Assembly (NCBI GenBank): GCA_037013685.1
Contig: CM072899.1
Location: 5,374,479 to 5,438,478 of the forward strand
DNA: 64,000 bases
Origin: Acridotheres tristis
Taxonomy: Eukaryota > Chordata > Aves > Passeriformes > Sturnidae
Direction: 5' to 3'
Part shown: positions 1 through 14,600 of the stretch, piece after piece
How the letters are laid out: the number at the start of each line of letters is the position of its first letter
Position numbering within the stretch: the stretch's first letter is position 1
Position numbers and translations under genes: made by a program
The notes under the pieces: model-generated
What the model saw: only the letters and a program-made list of their open reading frames with translations
The model's database searches: none
Told to the model about the DNA's origin: nothing

Positions 1-3000
1 TTTTTAGAGCTAATTTAAGAAACATTGCAAACCGAAGTCAGAAAAAAATCTGCTTTCAACTTCCCTGGAAAATTTCACCTCAAATATCCAACCAGTCTCG
101 AGTTTCTCACTTATGACTCCTATAGTTGGGCATTCTGACTACAAACAATAACTAGTATAGACATATATTAAATGAAAACAAATAGATTTATCATAATGTG
201 AAATTTTGGAACATTATATGGGTTTAATGTCTCTGACACATCTGAGCTATTTCTTCTTGAACAGATGGTGACATTACAGTCACCACAAACACTGAAGAAA
301 AATTGCAAGAAAATACAGTTTTACACACAAAATTTAGAGTTTGTGTGATGAAAAACATTGTTAGTGCGGTCTAACACTCCATTTTGAAGCCTGTCCATAT
401 TTAAAACCTAAATCACAAGCAGAGTATACACAGCTTCAAAGTCTAATTATCCATGCACCAATGAGTTATTGGAAGCAGGTGAAAGTAGAAAAAATCTCTT
501 AAAAGTTTTGCTGACAGATTTATCCTTATTGGTTTTCTAACATTTAGTGGCTTTTAGAGTTGTGCTACAAAGGGGAGATTAAAAATGCATCTGTATGAGA
601 CTAGAGCCAGGTCATCTGATTGCACTGAAATTTCTGCCAGAACAGGATCTGGAGTAAGAAAACCTCTCCACAATCTCATGTAGAACCACAGAGATAAAAC
701 ACTTTAGAAGAAAACTGATCTCAATGCACGACCTAGAAAAGATCCCTTGTGGATTACAGATTTGGATATCTGTATACACAGATGTTCAGGCTCCTAAACC
801 ATCAATGCACACCATGGGACTGTGCCCCACACAGCAGGATGGGATCAAGAGGCAGCTGCCCCCAGTTTGTCACCTGTCACATGGGTGGCAGATGTCACCA
901 TGGTGGGGATAACTGGATGGCCACTAGACCCACTGGTTTTCTGTTTGTTCTGTAACAAAACCTGAGACTGGTTCACGTAATGCACTGACTTAGAAAACGA
1001 ATTGAGTTTAGCAATCTTTCATAAAATGTTCTGCTATCCCTACAAAGACAAGGAAAACATGTCAGTCAGGATCAGGTAGAGCTGGAAGGTCTAGGTACAC
1101 TTGCAATCCAAATTTAATCCTTCAGATGACTGTTGAAGCCTTTACTGACTGTTTTGGACTTGTCCATACACAAATCTGTGTCTGCCTAGGTTGTCCCATC
1201 CTGTGAAAAAGGACTCAAGACTGGCAGCTACAGCTTAGTTGAGCTCTGAAGCTGAACAGATATTTGCTCTTGGTTTTCCCTGCAGATATTCCAATTGGAT
1301 TTAGCTGTCAGAGTTGATTTTACTGTCCCCAGCCATGCCTTGAGTGGGCAGGTGGACTTGGTGGGCTCTTACAGCTTGGATACAGCCACTCATAGGCTCA
1401 CTTCCAAACATTCTGCAGCTATTAGGTTTGAATCCTCTGTGGCACAGGTCAAATGAAAAGATTTAACATAGAAAATCTACTATTAGACAAAATAGAAATC
1501 CTGCACTGCACCCCATCAAGGCTGAAATTCATGTGGCTAAAATAATTGCAGTATCTTTAAGATCAAGTACCATTCAATAGAGATCATCATAATGGGAAAT
1601 GCATAATAGGGAAGTAATAGGAAATGCAAGTAAATTATATAAAATGCCTCTGGGCTGAAAAGCAGTAAGAGAAAAACTGAGGTAGACCATTACAGCATCA
1701 GATTAAAATACACAGATGATCAGGTGATTGCCAGAAAAAGAAGTGCTGGGTAAGAAAAAACCTCATCTATAACTGTTGGACAGCTGAAGCAGTGCTTTCA
1801 TCCCACAATAACATCTTAAAACAATTGCTAGAAGAATTCTCTGCAGCTGGAAGGATTATCTGACTCTCACACAATTCCTGTTACTCAGGTTCATTTCTGA
1901 GAGATGTGGTTCATAAACTTAAAGTGATTGGTAGTATTTTTGGGATTGCTTTAATGTAAAATTCACTGCTAACGTGATTACATTCTGATCATCTGCTAAA
2001 GGAAAGTCTGAGCTACCCAACAAAAGTGCAGTGAGCTTCTGGCTGAAGGCTCCAAGGGAGGATGTTGTAGCTGCTGGATCTGGAGGGAATTAGATGCATT
2101 TACCAGCTTTGGAAAGCTTCCAGCCTTTATCACCAAAGGCTGTTGGAAACACTGCTAAGAGCATCTGGAACTTATAACAATATTTTCCGAAGGTTTGTTG
2201 TAGTTCATGCTTCTTGGGCAATTTCCAAAGAACCTGGGCAATTTTACAGCTATTAGAAAGCGATGCAAAAGCCAGTGGCTGAAATTCATTTCCATTAAAT
2301 TGCAGGATTAAAATTCTCAATAAAGAGTCAAAGGAGGATGAACTTGGCATGCAATAAAATTGAGAGGTTCACCTGTGAGCTGCTGTGGCTGTGCTTCAAA
2401 CAAAGCCAGCTCTGCTGGAGTAAGGTGGCATCATCAGTAGTACAGTGACTTGAGAGGCACTCACCTGCCTCCTCAGCTCTCCTTCTGCCATGGCATTTTG
2501 GGGGGTGTTTCACATTCTATTCATAGCAAATAACAGGAGAAAATCCTATTCAATAACACATTTTAAGAACTTGTATGCAATATCTTGAAATCGATAGAAC
2601 GGCAGTAGCTTACCAGCCCTCGGGACACACTCTGAAGCTATTATCACAAACTGTGGGGTTTTATTTCAGTTCCACTTGGCCAGATAGCAATCATTCCTAT
2701 TTCATGTTATAAAATACACTATTTATGTGTGATATTTAAGTCAGGGATGATTTAGATGGACAGGGGAGCAGGATAAAGTGATATAAATAACATGCTAGCT
2801 CACCTAACAAAAAACCAACCAGCAACCTCTGCTTAATGTGGGATTTCAAAGGAGAAAAGCCTCAAGAATAAATGGGAAAAAAAAAAATTCAGGTTTTGAG
2901 ATTCACATTACCAAATTCTCTGGATGTCTAGTGATGGAAACTGAGATGGAACACAGCACTATACTTAGAACCAGTTTGTCAAATGCTCACAGGTTTTGAG

Positions 3001-6000
3001 GCAATAACTCTGAGTAACTTAAATCTGATATAATTCAGTAGCAGGGTATAACCTATATCTTAGTATCTACACAATTCTCATTCATGGCTAAGCTGAAAAG
3101 AATTGATGCAAAGTGCTGCTCTAAATACTTATCCTCCTGGCTGCACCTGTATGTGAGAGTTTTGCAAAGGTTAGTCAGATGGGTGGATGCAAACAGTTAC
3201 CCACAAAGCGGCCAGAAATTTATGTAGATATAAAAATTAAGTGCTAGAAAACACACCTTAGATAGATACATGCTTCCTCCCTTAAATCTGTGGTTCTGAT
3301 ATTTCCCTGTGTGGGCAAGACTGAGAATTTCTGGCTTATCCCATCTGAAGCGTCTCTACTTGGGATGAAAATCCTCCTCCAAATTATCATCTTAGCTATT
3401 TCACTCATACTGCCCCTTTCTCCTTGAAATGGCAAGCTTAGAACTGAAAGAAACACTGCCCTCTTCCTCCACTTGGGAAAGCAGGCTCTGCTCCTCTGCA
3501 GGTGCAGGGGCTGCTTTGTATCATCTCTTACTTACCCAGGAGAAGGGGCTAAACAAGGAGATAAGGTCTTAGAAGCACGATTCATTTACAGATGCCTTCC
3601 AACTAGAATATAAACTGTGATCCAGAAAGATAAGCACGAATCTTGTTTTTCATACAAGAATGAGTGAGGCAGTAGGAACAGTGGTTATCTGAGTTATTAT
3701 GTGTATCACTCTTCCCAAGTAGAAGGGTCACAACACTGAACTTCTTCAAACCATTCTGCAGTAGTCACTTTTCTGTGTGACCAGATGATTTTTGACCATT
3801 TAAGTTCCTTTGTGCAGAGAGATTGGGAGGTGACATGTTTGCATCAGCTGCCTGGAATCTGTTCAAATTCAGCTCACAGATGTTCTCCCTTTCTGTATTC
3901 AGTCCCAACACCCCAACCTGTCATAGCCTTGTCTTCCATTTTTCTTCACTGTCCCTGTGAGCTACAGTTGACAACTTGCTTATTCAAGCTTTGAGTAATA
4001 TATAAAAGCAATAAAAGCAATAAATTCACTAGAAATTGTATCTTTTTTTTTTTTTTCCTGCCTGGCTCAAGTATCTGGGTGGCAGATCTGCAAAAAGTCT
4101 GCTTAACAATTCCCCTCCTTACTTTCCATTTCCAGAAAGATTTTAGAAATGTTGTACCAAAGCATCCAATTTCTACTCTGTCTTACCTGCCACATCTCCA
4201 CAGAAAGCACTGAAGGTGTTTGCTGCTGTAGATCTTCACTTTACCTTTCAGAGGCATCTTTCTGTTAGATCTCTGAGAGCTGTCAGAATGCATTGCTTTC
4301 CTGCCTGACATTTGCATGGGTCTTCCATCAAATATTGCCATCCACAGCAATCCACCTGTCCAGATAAGTGAAAATCTCCTTTTCTCAGCTCTTTTCCTGT
4401 AAACATTACTCTTCCATCTTTCTACATTCCTCCTACCTTCATCAGCTTTGATTTGGAGCTACACACACACAGACTGTACAAAGATGCTATAGGAACAACT
4501 GAAGAAATTGAGGTGTCTCTCAAAACAATCATTCAGAGTTAGACTGGGAAATGCAATGTCTAATTTACCACTGCTGGTTTATGCATCATTGGTAATGTCA
4601 GCAGTGGATGTGCCTCTTCAAGAAGAAGGAAATGCCAAGTTTTCTGAATGCAGGATTGTCCCAGAAATGCCATCACATATGTTTCACAAGTAATACAAGA
4701 CTGCAGCAAACTGGTGAACATGCAAAAACATTCACTAGTTTTCTTTTTAAGGATGGTAGCATTTTAACACTCAAAACTTCAACAGAACACAATGCATCTG
4801 GCTGTCTTCTCTATCAAGTGAACAGAATGCTCTCTGTAAGTTGGATAATAAATACAATGATGTGTTATCAGTGTAATTGATAAGCTATATCTGATATCCT
4901 TAATTCCCATTCAGTTAGTAAAATTTGCCTTGTAGTTAGAAACATCCAGTAAAAAATAAGGACTTTAGAGATACTCATTTTCATTTTCCAGCTTTAACTC
5001 TATGTGAGCTAAACTGTTTCAGGATATCAGTTCTTACGTCAAGTTTCGCAAGAAAGGAGAACTTAGGAATTCAGATATCTGTTCAAATCCAGAGAGTCTC
5101 CACTTGCCTGGATGAAAAAATACTGCTATGTCCAAACTTTATAAGCCACTCTCAACCAGACTAAACAAAAACAGCAAAACATTCAACCTAATATCAGAAA
5201 AAGTATTTCCCAGCAAGAGTTTAGAGAAGAGAGTTTATATTCCTTCCCAGGTATTGTTTTTTGCCAAGTGCCGATGGATTGGAGTAGATGATCCTTGTCT
5301 GACAACTCATTCTTATGGTAAGAGAGAGGGGAAACAGCCCTGAAGGAAAGTGGTAAATGTATGCCAAGAAACAGGTGGGCAGGAAAAAGCCAGCTCTTCT
5401 TCTCTTCTGTCTAAAGAGGGCAGGGGTAGATAAATTAAAGTGAGGGCGCAGAGAGGAGTGTGTGCAGGGGTGACAGCAATGCACACACGCCTGCCTTACT
5501 CACCACAACATGCACAGGACTGAGGCAGCTGCTCCTGGAAGGAGTGAATTTCAGAAGCTTCAAACTGTTTCCTCTAACAAATGGCAAGCTGTCTCAGGGA
5601 AAGACATCTGTGGCTTGCTCCTGGTGAAATTTCACTGTGCTCACATAGAGAAATTGTCTTTGCTCGCAATTGCTTGCACAATAAATTCATGGATCCTTTG
5701 CAAACATCTCAAGATTTGCAGGAAACTACTAATGAAAGAAAGAGTGGGTCATTTCACTTAGTTCAAATCCAGTGAGAGGGAGTCACGTTTGAAACCAGCA
5801 AGTAAGAAATTGAGGATTAAATAAACAAAAGGAAAATTTTTGCAAACAGCTTAGGAAACCCAGTCTGAAAACAGCCAAAGAGCAGAGATCACAGCAAACT
5901 AAATATGAGCTATAAATACATAACATAAATACATAAATACAAGCATATTTGATTTTGAGATTTTCAGACACAAGCCCTGAACTTCCTCTCCTTGGTCTAC

Positions 6001-6482
6001 TGCAGTTTGTTTGTTTTGCATAACAAAATTATATTGGTTTGTCCATTAAAACATTCTGCAATTTCTTTCCTCCAGAAACCCCCACTTTTAAGTGCAGTGA
6101 CATTAGCTCTGGGAAGACACATGGCTTATTTCAGCTGAGAAGTGCTCTGATCTACAGGAACTAATTAGAGCATTTTCTCAAGCTCATCCCTTTCTTCTCA
6201 TTACTGGTGACCAAAGACAACTGCTGAGACATGATTATTACAGAACTGTCTGCTAGTGCATGCATTATTTTACAGAAATAAATCAGCAAATACTACCAGA
6301 ATAAGGGGTAAGGAATGCTTAGGAAAACAGCCAGTGGCAGAAAGCAGCACCCACAACAGTCACCCTAAGGCCAACCAAACTGATCTCTGCCAGAAACAGC
6401 TTCAGAAAGAAAGGCTGTTGGGGAAAAGGAACATAGAAGAAATTGAGCCTGTGCAGGGTGATATGAGTTTATTCATAAAATG
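1..6482. other. intergenic or intronic DNA, no gene recognised
   Basis: AT-rich unique sequence. Open frames on both strands are below about 90 codons, overlap one another and resemble no protein I know. A run of 14 T lies at 4043-4056. No CR1 similarity is visible until about 6.48 kb. No splice-bounded coding exon, tRNA-like cloverleaf or CpG island was seen. Confidence 0.6.
4043..4056. repeat. poly-T homopolymer
   Basis: Fourteen consecutive T. It may be a simple slippage tract or the reversed tail of an old minus-strand retroposon. No recognisable element body adjoins it. Confidence 0.8.
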
Positions 6483-6485
6483 ATC

Positions 6486-6868
6486 AGAGTTGGAACTTAT
6501 TTCCTACGAGGAAAGGCTGAGAGAATTGGGGTTGTTTAGCCTGGAGAAAACTCCTGGGACATGTTATTGAAGCCTTTCCATGCTTAAAGGGGGCTTATAT
6601 GAAAGATTGGGGCATGCTTTTAATGGGGCTTGTAGCAAAAGGACAAGAGGTATCAGTTTTAAACAAAAGAGGGTAGATTCACACTAGAAATAAAAATAAT
6701 TTTTTGTGGTGAGTCTGGTGAAACACTGGCATGGGTGTGGTGGGAATTTTAGGTCAAGTTGGATGGGGCTCTGAGAAACCTGAGCTAGTTGAAGATACCC
6801 CTGCTCGTTGCAGGGGGTTGGACTAGATGGCCTCTAAATGTCCCTTCCAACCCAAACTGTTCTATGAG
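6486..6868 (+). mobile_element. CR1 LINE 3' fragment, sense orientation
   Basis: This is a 5'-truncated CR1 non-LTR retrotransposon tail. The order of recognisable blocks matches the CR1 3' end: a 'gaggaaaggctgagagaatt' block, then 'agcctggagaa', 'aaagggggcttat', 'aggacaagaggtat', 'gtgaaacactggcatg', 'ggttggactagatggcc', and finally 'cccttccaacccaaactg' followed by a remnant of the octamer tail (ttctatga). About 50 bases appear to be deleted after the 'aacactggcatg' block, where consensus copies continue. There is no open reading frame, so it is a dead copy. Family assignment rests on remembered consensus features; the subfamily was not determined. Confidence 0.93.
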
Positions 6869-9800
6869 TGATTTCTCAGTGTGATCTGCAGGTTGTTAAA
6901 CAGATGGATATTTCAACCACTGGTTTGAGGCATGTCATATCTCCTGGAAGGCTGAACAGCTTCATCCAGAGAGTTCTTGAGTTCAGTAAATTAGTCTTAT
7001 CTACAAATTAATTTATGTTTGGGGGCATTCCTTAGCACCATACTCTACAAGTGATTATATTTCACCTCAAAGTGACAGTCTGCTTCATCTGCCAGTCATT
7101 AATTGCAAAAATGAGCAATAATTACATAATAAGGAAGAAAAAGGCAGGAATAAGCTGTTGACCCATTCTAAATGTGGATCTGTACTAAAGGTATAGCATT
7201 TCTGCGTTTGTGGTGCCTTTCCACATTCCTGCATGTTATGCCTTTTATTATTGTCTGGCTACACGAACTCCTAAAAACCTGAACTAAGTTGTCATAGAAT
7301 CATCCTCTGACTGGACTGAATGTCCCAAGGAGTCAGCTGATATGTCAGCACGTTACAAAGGCACAATAAGATGAATGTGAGGGAAGTGCTGGGAGCTATT
7401 CACAGTGTTGGCAGCATCGTGCCCCTAAGAAGTGCAAAGGTGGCTCTGGCTGCTCTAACAGCCTTGCCTGGCTGTGTGCTTCAGACAAAGAGTGGGATGC
7501 TTTGCTGAAGGGTGTTAATAAGACTTGCCAGATCTTAACAGACCCAGTCAATATGACAAATCCTCTATTCTGAAAGAAATGGTCAGGGCAGAATTTAGCT
7601 TCAAAGAGCAACCCCAACACCACAACAGACTCGAGGAATTATAAAATCTACTGTGCTGCACAAGCACACTCCACAAAGAGTATTTCAACTTCCCCAGTCC
7701 TTCAAAATCCCATTTTTTTTTACTACTTAAGTGCAGTGGGACTTAAAAAGCATAAGTTCTTAAAAGTGACAGATTTAAATCCATACCAAAATAACAACAG
7801 GAAAACAGGAAAACATCACACTCAGTTTATGAGGGAGAAAATCAGATGGCATTTTTACATGCAAATGATGAATATCTCAGGGAAAGAATTCAATATGATA
7901 AATGTTATGTTTCCTCTCTGCTATTAAACGAGCTTCTGTGATGCATTTGTCTACCCAGTCTTATAATTCCATAGGAAACAGTACAAGTTTCTCATGCAAA
8001 TTTACAGCAGCTGTAAAGGGGATACAGAGTACAAGGTCATGACTGGTTGACCCATCAATCCAACATAACTGATGGATTGTTTTCACTGCCAAGGAAGAAA
8101 AGTGAAAAGAGAGAACCTTCTAGGTGTGGATTTTGTTTGGTTTTAGGGTGGGGTTTTTTTCATTTTTAACATGTAGTTACTGCTATCATTATATTTTGTT
8201 TTTCAGGAAGAACAGAGTCTATCACAGTCATGCACTGAGTTCTCAACACAGCAATAATTTCCCACAGTGCCAAGGCTACACAAAAAAAAGTTTAACTTTG
8301 TCTTATTGTGTCTTTCAGACCAGAAATAAAATTTACATCTCAGGAACTTCCCCCTGAAGAGTTTAGTTTCTATCATCAGTAGCTATGTGCCAGCAGGGAA
8401 AACCATTTTCAGCAATATAAGCAGTGAACACCAGCCCTTCACCAGGGGTTTCTACACCAGGACTGTAGCACAGGGATCTTCCCAGTTGCCCCTGGTGACC
8501 TGCCTTTGTTTAAATTATCTTATTTAAAATATCAGATAAAGAGGAAAAAACCAAATAATTTTAGCACTTTCACAGGCAACTGATTACTTTCTGATTTTCA
8601 GCACTTGGAAGTCAGCATTCAAAGTCACCACCTTGCAGTCTCCAAACACACAGAATTTTCCCAGCAGCCAGTGAAGGTTTTGCCAGGAAAGGCTGTAACA
8701 GCAAACCAAACACACTGAACTTTATTGCCATAAGGAAAGACCAAGTGAAAATGAAATGAATTAATCATAAATGTTCTTCTTGAAACGACACTAAAACTTT
8801 AAGGTGGTGCTAGAAACAAAGGGTCAGATTTCTAACGGAGAAATGTTACAGTTGTTGTGTGTCCATGTTGAAGAGAAAACTTTTCTCACCGCTGGAGAAG
8901 GCTCCTTGATTAGGGGAAAAAAAAAGGAAGAAACAAATAATGATAGGCAATTTCCAGTGCTTTTAGGCTATTTCATATCAAACAGTGTGATGAATGTAGC
9001 AATATCACTTTTGGCTATAGCACAAAAAATATTATCCTCTATAGACGCAGCAGCATAAAACAAAAATGCTTTTATTACCACTAGCAATGATGTGACATGC
9101 CTGATAAATGCCACTTTAAGACTCCTTTGGGTCTCAGCATCCCTTCACACTTATTATCAAGTTACTAATAGATTCTGTAGGTTTGACTGGCCATCATTTA
9201 GGAGTGTCATTTACTCTAAAATGACAGAAAAGTAAAATGTTCTAAAATGCTCAATTTTTCTCTTTTCCCTGACTGAGTGACTAATGAGTAAGAATAATAA
9301 CTTTTATTCATGTTGTCTAGGTGATAAAATGGCCATTGTAGAATGATGAATATCAAGTAAAGATGTTTTCATTTAACACAGGCAGGGAAAAAAAAAACAT
9401 GAACCTTTAAGTCTTAAAAATATGAAAGAGAGCAGACAGCTATTTAAGTATTCACATCTCCTCTATGACAACTGAGTCTGTTTCTCTTTGTTATTAGTTT
9501 TCCTCTGGATGCAGAGGAGCATTGAAAACAACAGGGTCAGACATGTTAGAGATTAAATTCTTCCTTGCAGGATAATTCTGTCCAGAGGCCCCCACTGAGA
9601 TTAACACCTCTTTTTTTTGGGTAGTGTATAGACATACCATAAAGGTTAATTCCTGCAGCAAAGTGTAGAAGTTATGTAAACTAGACAGGCAGAAGATCAG
9701 AGAGATGGGGGGGAAAAAAGGGAAAATAGTTGTGTAGTAGATTCCTGGCAGAACTCACAGAGTATTATATTTAGATTAAAGATGATACTTTGGTAGCAGA

Positions 9801-11204
9801 CACTTCAGAAAGGCCTTTGCAAATCATAACCATAACACCCAGCAGAAGATAATTTTCACCCACAGTCGGTTTCTATGCTATACTAGAGAACCAAGAGGAA
9901 AAAAGGAATATAAACCACATCTTTCTGCAAATTTAATTAATTGGAGCTGAGCCCCTAATTCTCTAATCACTTAAAAACCCAGCATAAATTATTGTCTGTA
10001 TGGGAGGATCTGATGCCACCATCTGATGACAAAGATACAATAAGTAATTCTACATTAACCAACTCAAAGTAAATGTTCATCTGACCCTCTGCTCATCGTG
10101 CTTAGTCCTTGTAGTTCAAAACCAACCCCCCCACTGCTTTTCAACCCCTTTGTGTATTGGCAAACTATAGGGGGCTTAAGTTTCTTTTTTTTATTTTTTA
10201 AATTAGCTTTCCCTAAGACAGCTTTGCCTGTTCAATGAGTTTATTTGTGGATGAAGGGTACAAACAAATGTTGTGTCTGTATAAATGTGTCAGCAAGTAA
10301 TCATATTTGAACGTTATTTAAAGGATTAATTAAGATCAGACATGGCAGCAATTCCAATAAATTCAGTGGTGATACTACTGATTTGCACAAATTATGTCCT
10401 GATTCATTTTCATTGACTTTGTATTGATTTTCATCTGGATGAGTCCTCCATCCCAAATCTTTAGCTTTTCAGTTCTTCAGGGTGATTGAAATGTCACTGG
10501 AGGGCCAGTCCTGCCAACAAGGGATTAAGTGAGCCAGCTCTGAGCGGGTGTCCTCAGTTTTCTCCTTGATATGAGGAAATTCCATCATGAAAAGACACTG
10601 AAGGACAAAAGGTTTTATGGTGAAGGGGATGACCAGCCAGCACCCCAATTGACTCACCAGGCAGAGCAAACTAAAGACTGTGAGAGATTAAAGCATCCAC
10701 TGTCATGGCCTCAGAAAAGGAGTCAGCCCTGCAGTTCCTTCAGGAATAATGCCACAGCCTGTGATCCACCCTGAGAGGATCAGGGTGTCACTGCCACTGT
10801 GCAGTGTTCATTAGACAGACCTGGAAATGCCAGCTCTGCTCACACAGTGGTCAGTTCTGATCATAACAACTTCCTTGGCAAAGAGGAGAAAAAAACCCCA
10901 ACTGGATGATCAGAAAGATCACAGAACGCTGCTGTGGCTCTATTGCAGGCTGTGTAATGTAAACTCCATCAAATAAACACTCCCAGATATTTTCCTACTC
11001 TCCCATTACTGCGCTAGAAATGCTCAATAATGTTCAACAAATGTACGAAAACAGCATATGTCAATCCAGCATTTTCTTCAAACTGTTCTATTTTCAGTTC
11101 CTGTTTTGTTCAATTAACACTGCTATCACTGACTCATTCTCATTACAGCTGATCCTCTTCTAAAGAACAGAAGGAGTTTTCCTTAGCACTGAAAATCTAT
11201 AGTT
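6869..11204. other. non-coding stretch between two CR1 copies
   Basis: Mostly AT-rich unique sequence with scattered small open frames, none recognised. An imperfect hairpin sits at 10761-10791. The patch at 9900-10090 is unusually rich in AATTAATT and TAAT-type motifs and could be a conserved non-coding element. No gene supported. Confidence 0.55.
10761..10791. repeat. imperfect inverted repeat (12-bp stem)
   Basis: The arms are gtga plus caccctga on the left and tcagggtg plus tcac on the right. Two unpaired bases (tc) interrupt the left arm and the loop is five bases (gagga). The stem is too short for a typical microRNA precursor, and no longer flanking pairing was noticed. Confidence 0.6.
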
Positions 11205-11690
11205 CACAGAGTACTCTGAGTTGGATGGAACCCACAAGGACCATCAAAGTCCATGCCTTGGCTCTGCACAGGAAATCCCAAGAATCACACCCTGTGCCTG
11301 AGAGTGATGTCCAAACACTGGAGCTCTGTCAGGCTGTGACCACTGCCCTAGGAGCCTGTTCAGTGCCCAAAAACCTTTTCCTGATACCCAACCCAAACCT
11401 CTCCTGATAAAATTTCAGGCCATTCCCAAGGGTCCTGCCACTGGGCACAAGAGCAGAGATTGGTGTTGCCCTTTGTGAAGATATTGAAGACTCCAGGGAG
11501 GTCTCCCCTCAGTCTTCTCCAGGCTGAGATAACCAAGTGCCATCAGCTGCTCCTCATTTGCCTTCCCCCCCAGACCCTTCACCATCCTCATGGCCCCCTT
11601 TGGATGTTTCCCAGTATCTTAATGTCTTTTCTATATTGTGGTGCCCAAAATTTCACAGCAAGGCTGTGCCAGGGCAGAATAGAGTGGGAT
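11205..11690 (-). mobile_element. CR1 LINE 3' fragment, antisense orientation
   Basis: Read on the plus strand this is the reverse complement of a CR1 tail. It opens with the 3' end (gagttggatggaacccacaa) and continues through 'aagaatcacaccctgtgcct', 'gtgaccactgcccta', 'gagcctgttcagtgccc', 'ggccattcccaagggtcctg', 'gaggtctcccctcagtcttc', 'tccaggctgagataac', 'cagacccttcaccatcctca' and 'tggtgcccaaaatttcacag'. At about 490 bp it is the longest uninterrupted CR1 in the window. Its open frames are not CR1 coding sequence, so it is inactive. Confidence 0.95.
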
Positions 11691-14600
11691 TGTGTGTTAG
11701 AAATTATTTGTAAAATTATTTTTTAGTCCTAAAGACAAATTCATTTTATACCAGCCTAGAAGACTCTCTTGCTATTAAATCATCATCACTGAAAACATCA
11801 CTGAAAGGTCATTTTGTCAGTGTTCTCATTCTATATTGCCAGATCCAAATTTCCTCATGCTGCCTGGATCTCTCTGCCTGAGGCATTTTCTTTCCTTGTT
11901 GCTCAGGTGAAGGCAGCTGCTATGTGGATATACTTTACAATGTGTTTTGAAATTATTCTCTAAATAAAAATTGGGTTCTGCAGGCTGCAATAGGCAAGTA
12001 TAAATAAAGAATGTGTCTGGTTTAAATAGAGTGAGTAAAATACACATCCCTAACACAGAGTGAGGAAACATTTCTGGAGAGAGGCAGGGAGGTAAACCAC
12101 TATGTTTTAAGTAAAAGCTAACACTAATGAGCACTTCTAAGATGGATTTATATTAAAATTACCCCAAAAGATTTTAAAAACAAGTATATTAAAATGTTCA
12201 CGTGAAATTGTTATGAATCATTGTCTGAGGAGCAAGTTGTCTTGAAGGTTCCATTTTCTATTACAGAACTGTATTCACTCTATGAAATATTTTGCATTAT
12301 ATTTTAATTAAAGTTATAATTACAGAACTAAATATAATTAGCTTCTTTCTTCAAAAGAAATTGGAAGTGAACTTACTTTATTAAATTTTCAATTTGTTTC
12401 CTGCAGTGTTACATAGTTTATTCTAATTAATTGAATGAGATCTCATAAATATTTTATCAACATAGGGATGTGATTAACAGCTCGAGTTTTGTGTGGTTTT
12501 CTTTTTTCTTTCTAGCTTTCTTCTTCTCTGCCTTACTATTTCCCCATTTTCATGTTCACCCTCCTGCCTTTGGTGATAATTTAAGTGTGGGAGCCGTGCC
12601 AGAACCCCCCTCTTCCACAGCAAAATGTTGCATTTTTGCAGTCTCGGCCATAAGAAGCCATTTCTACCTTCTCCTTGGGAGTGTTTGTATCTAAGGAAGC
12701 CCTCATATAACACAGGCCATGGAAGTGACACTCATTTTTCGGGTGATTTATGACTTCCACACTGAATAGCTTCCTGCAGAATCTCCTCTGCTTTGGGGGG
12801 ATGTGTGTGCAGCATCTTTGTTTATTCCCTGAGCAGATAAAGCAGAAAGGAGTGGAAGAGACTGCAACCCCCCATTAGCACACCCGACTGCAGAGGTTAC
12901 AAAACGAAGCAGAAGCTGCATTTCACACAGCTCCTTCGTCCCTGTTGTGCTGCAAAGGGCTCGGTTTTCGCACGGCATCACTGAGCTTTACACCTGGGAG
13001 CTGAAAGCTGCAATTGTGGATGGAGCCTCTGCCCCACCTGCCCAGCCTCCTGTCTGCCATGTGGACATTCAGCAGGACAGAAACACACACACAGTGCCCG
13101 ATTGCAAGATCAGAGCTGTGTGTCAAGGCAGATAAAAAAGGGGTGGGCACGCAGGGGAAGTGACCTGCCTGTAGTTACACACTGCATCTCGACTAACATG
13201 AGAATTCCCTTTCCCACCCCCAGTCCAATGTTTGCTCCCTCCCCATCGCTGCTGGGATGGGATGGTTACAGTTCATGTTGGAAATGTTGCTCTGCAGCCA
13301 AAGTGAGAGGAGATAAACTTAGCAGTATGGATTGCTAAGCAAATAAATGGCATGTCGATTGTATCAAACAGAAAAAAATGTAAGTACAACTGTATATAAA
13401 ATGAATAGTCAGGAAGGAAGAAAACAATCACTGTAGTTCTTGATCAGATTAAATCTGTCAGCCCCTAGTTTAAGGGGGAAGAACTGCTGTCAGAGAACAG
13501 CTCCAGATTAATTTAATTAAGCACTGCTGTAATAATAGGAAAAGAAAGATTCAGCTGTTACCATGACCTTTACCATGCAGCAATATCAAACGTATGGGAT
13601 AAATGGAACAAAAAAAGATATCCATATATATTCTAACCATTCATTTAGCTCAGGCAGGAATTGTGTCACTTGCCCATCTTGCATTGTTGACAGCAACAGG
13701 CTGAGTATCTTTTAATATCTAAAGAACAAATTGTTTTCTTGCAAGCATATTTCAAAAGTCACAGTGACACTAGCTGAAAGTGGGCACATTTCTTCCTGGT
13801 AAAAAAATTTCCCTAATTGTTTTTCCTGTCCATGCATTCCTTTTACTACTTATTCTTTAATTTAGGGCAAATTTGGAAGTAGAAAAGTGAATCAGCTTTG
13901 TTTCACATTCTATATGTTGTACAAAACCTAGTAGTCTTCATCTGCATGCACAGTAATGCTGCTTTTGTATTGTGAAATAAATGAATGGAAGTCATGTTGA
14001 CAAGAACCTTTCACTGATGATTTTGTGATTCTGTTGTAGTATTAATGTTGTTTTCCAAAGTCTAACACTATTTTCCAATCAACCCAAATTTTGATTGATA
14101 GATGAGGTTAACCCTGATGTTTGCAGACATTTCTTGTAGAGGCTGGAGGTGTGACTGTTGATGCCAGACCTGGATTTGACCTTAGATTTGTTCTATATTT
14201 ATGTATTGTAATGACTCCAAAGTAGCTTTATTGTGCTTGGATCTTCATATTTTCTTAATTTACTTTGCTTGTCTGAAAGCAAGTCGACTGTTACTTGCAC
14301 AGCTGCAAAAGCAATAACAACAGCAAATGAAATTTTTATGTGGAGAAAGCCCACATTTCTCAGCTCCTAATACACCAAGAAAGATGAAAAGGCCAGAAAA
14401 GTTGTTCTGCTGTTAAAATGACAAGATTATGGATATTTTCTAAAATTATTACAAGACAGGCCTGGGATTCACATGTAATATTTAAAGCCCATCCAACATA
14501 CTTTAGGCAGCACATTATCATTGCCAAGTGAAGTATATTCTCCAAGTATTTATTTACAACTCTCCAGTGTTACAGCTCCAAGTGGGGATTCCTTCCCTGG

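Noticed and set aside
11225..11726. Plus-strand open frames of 60 and 88 codons
   Set aside because: They lie entirely or mostly within the antisense CR1 fragment and are not in the CR1 coding strand.
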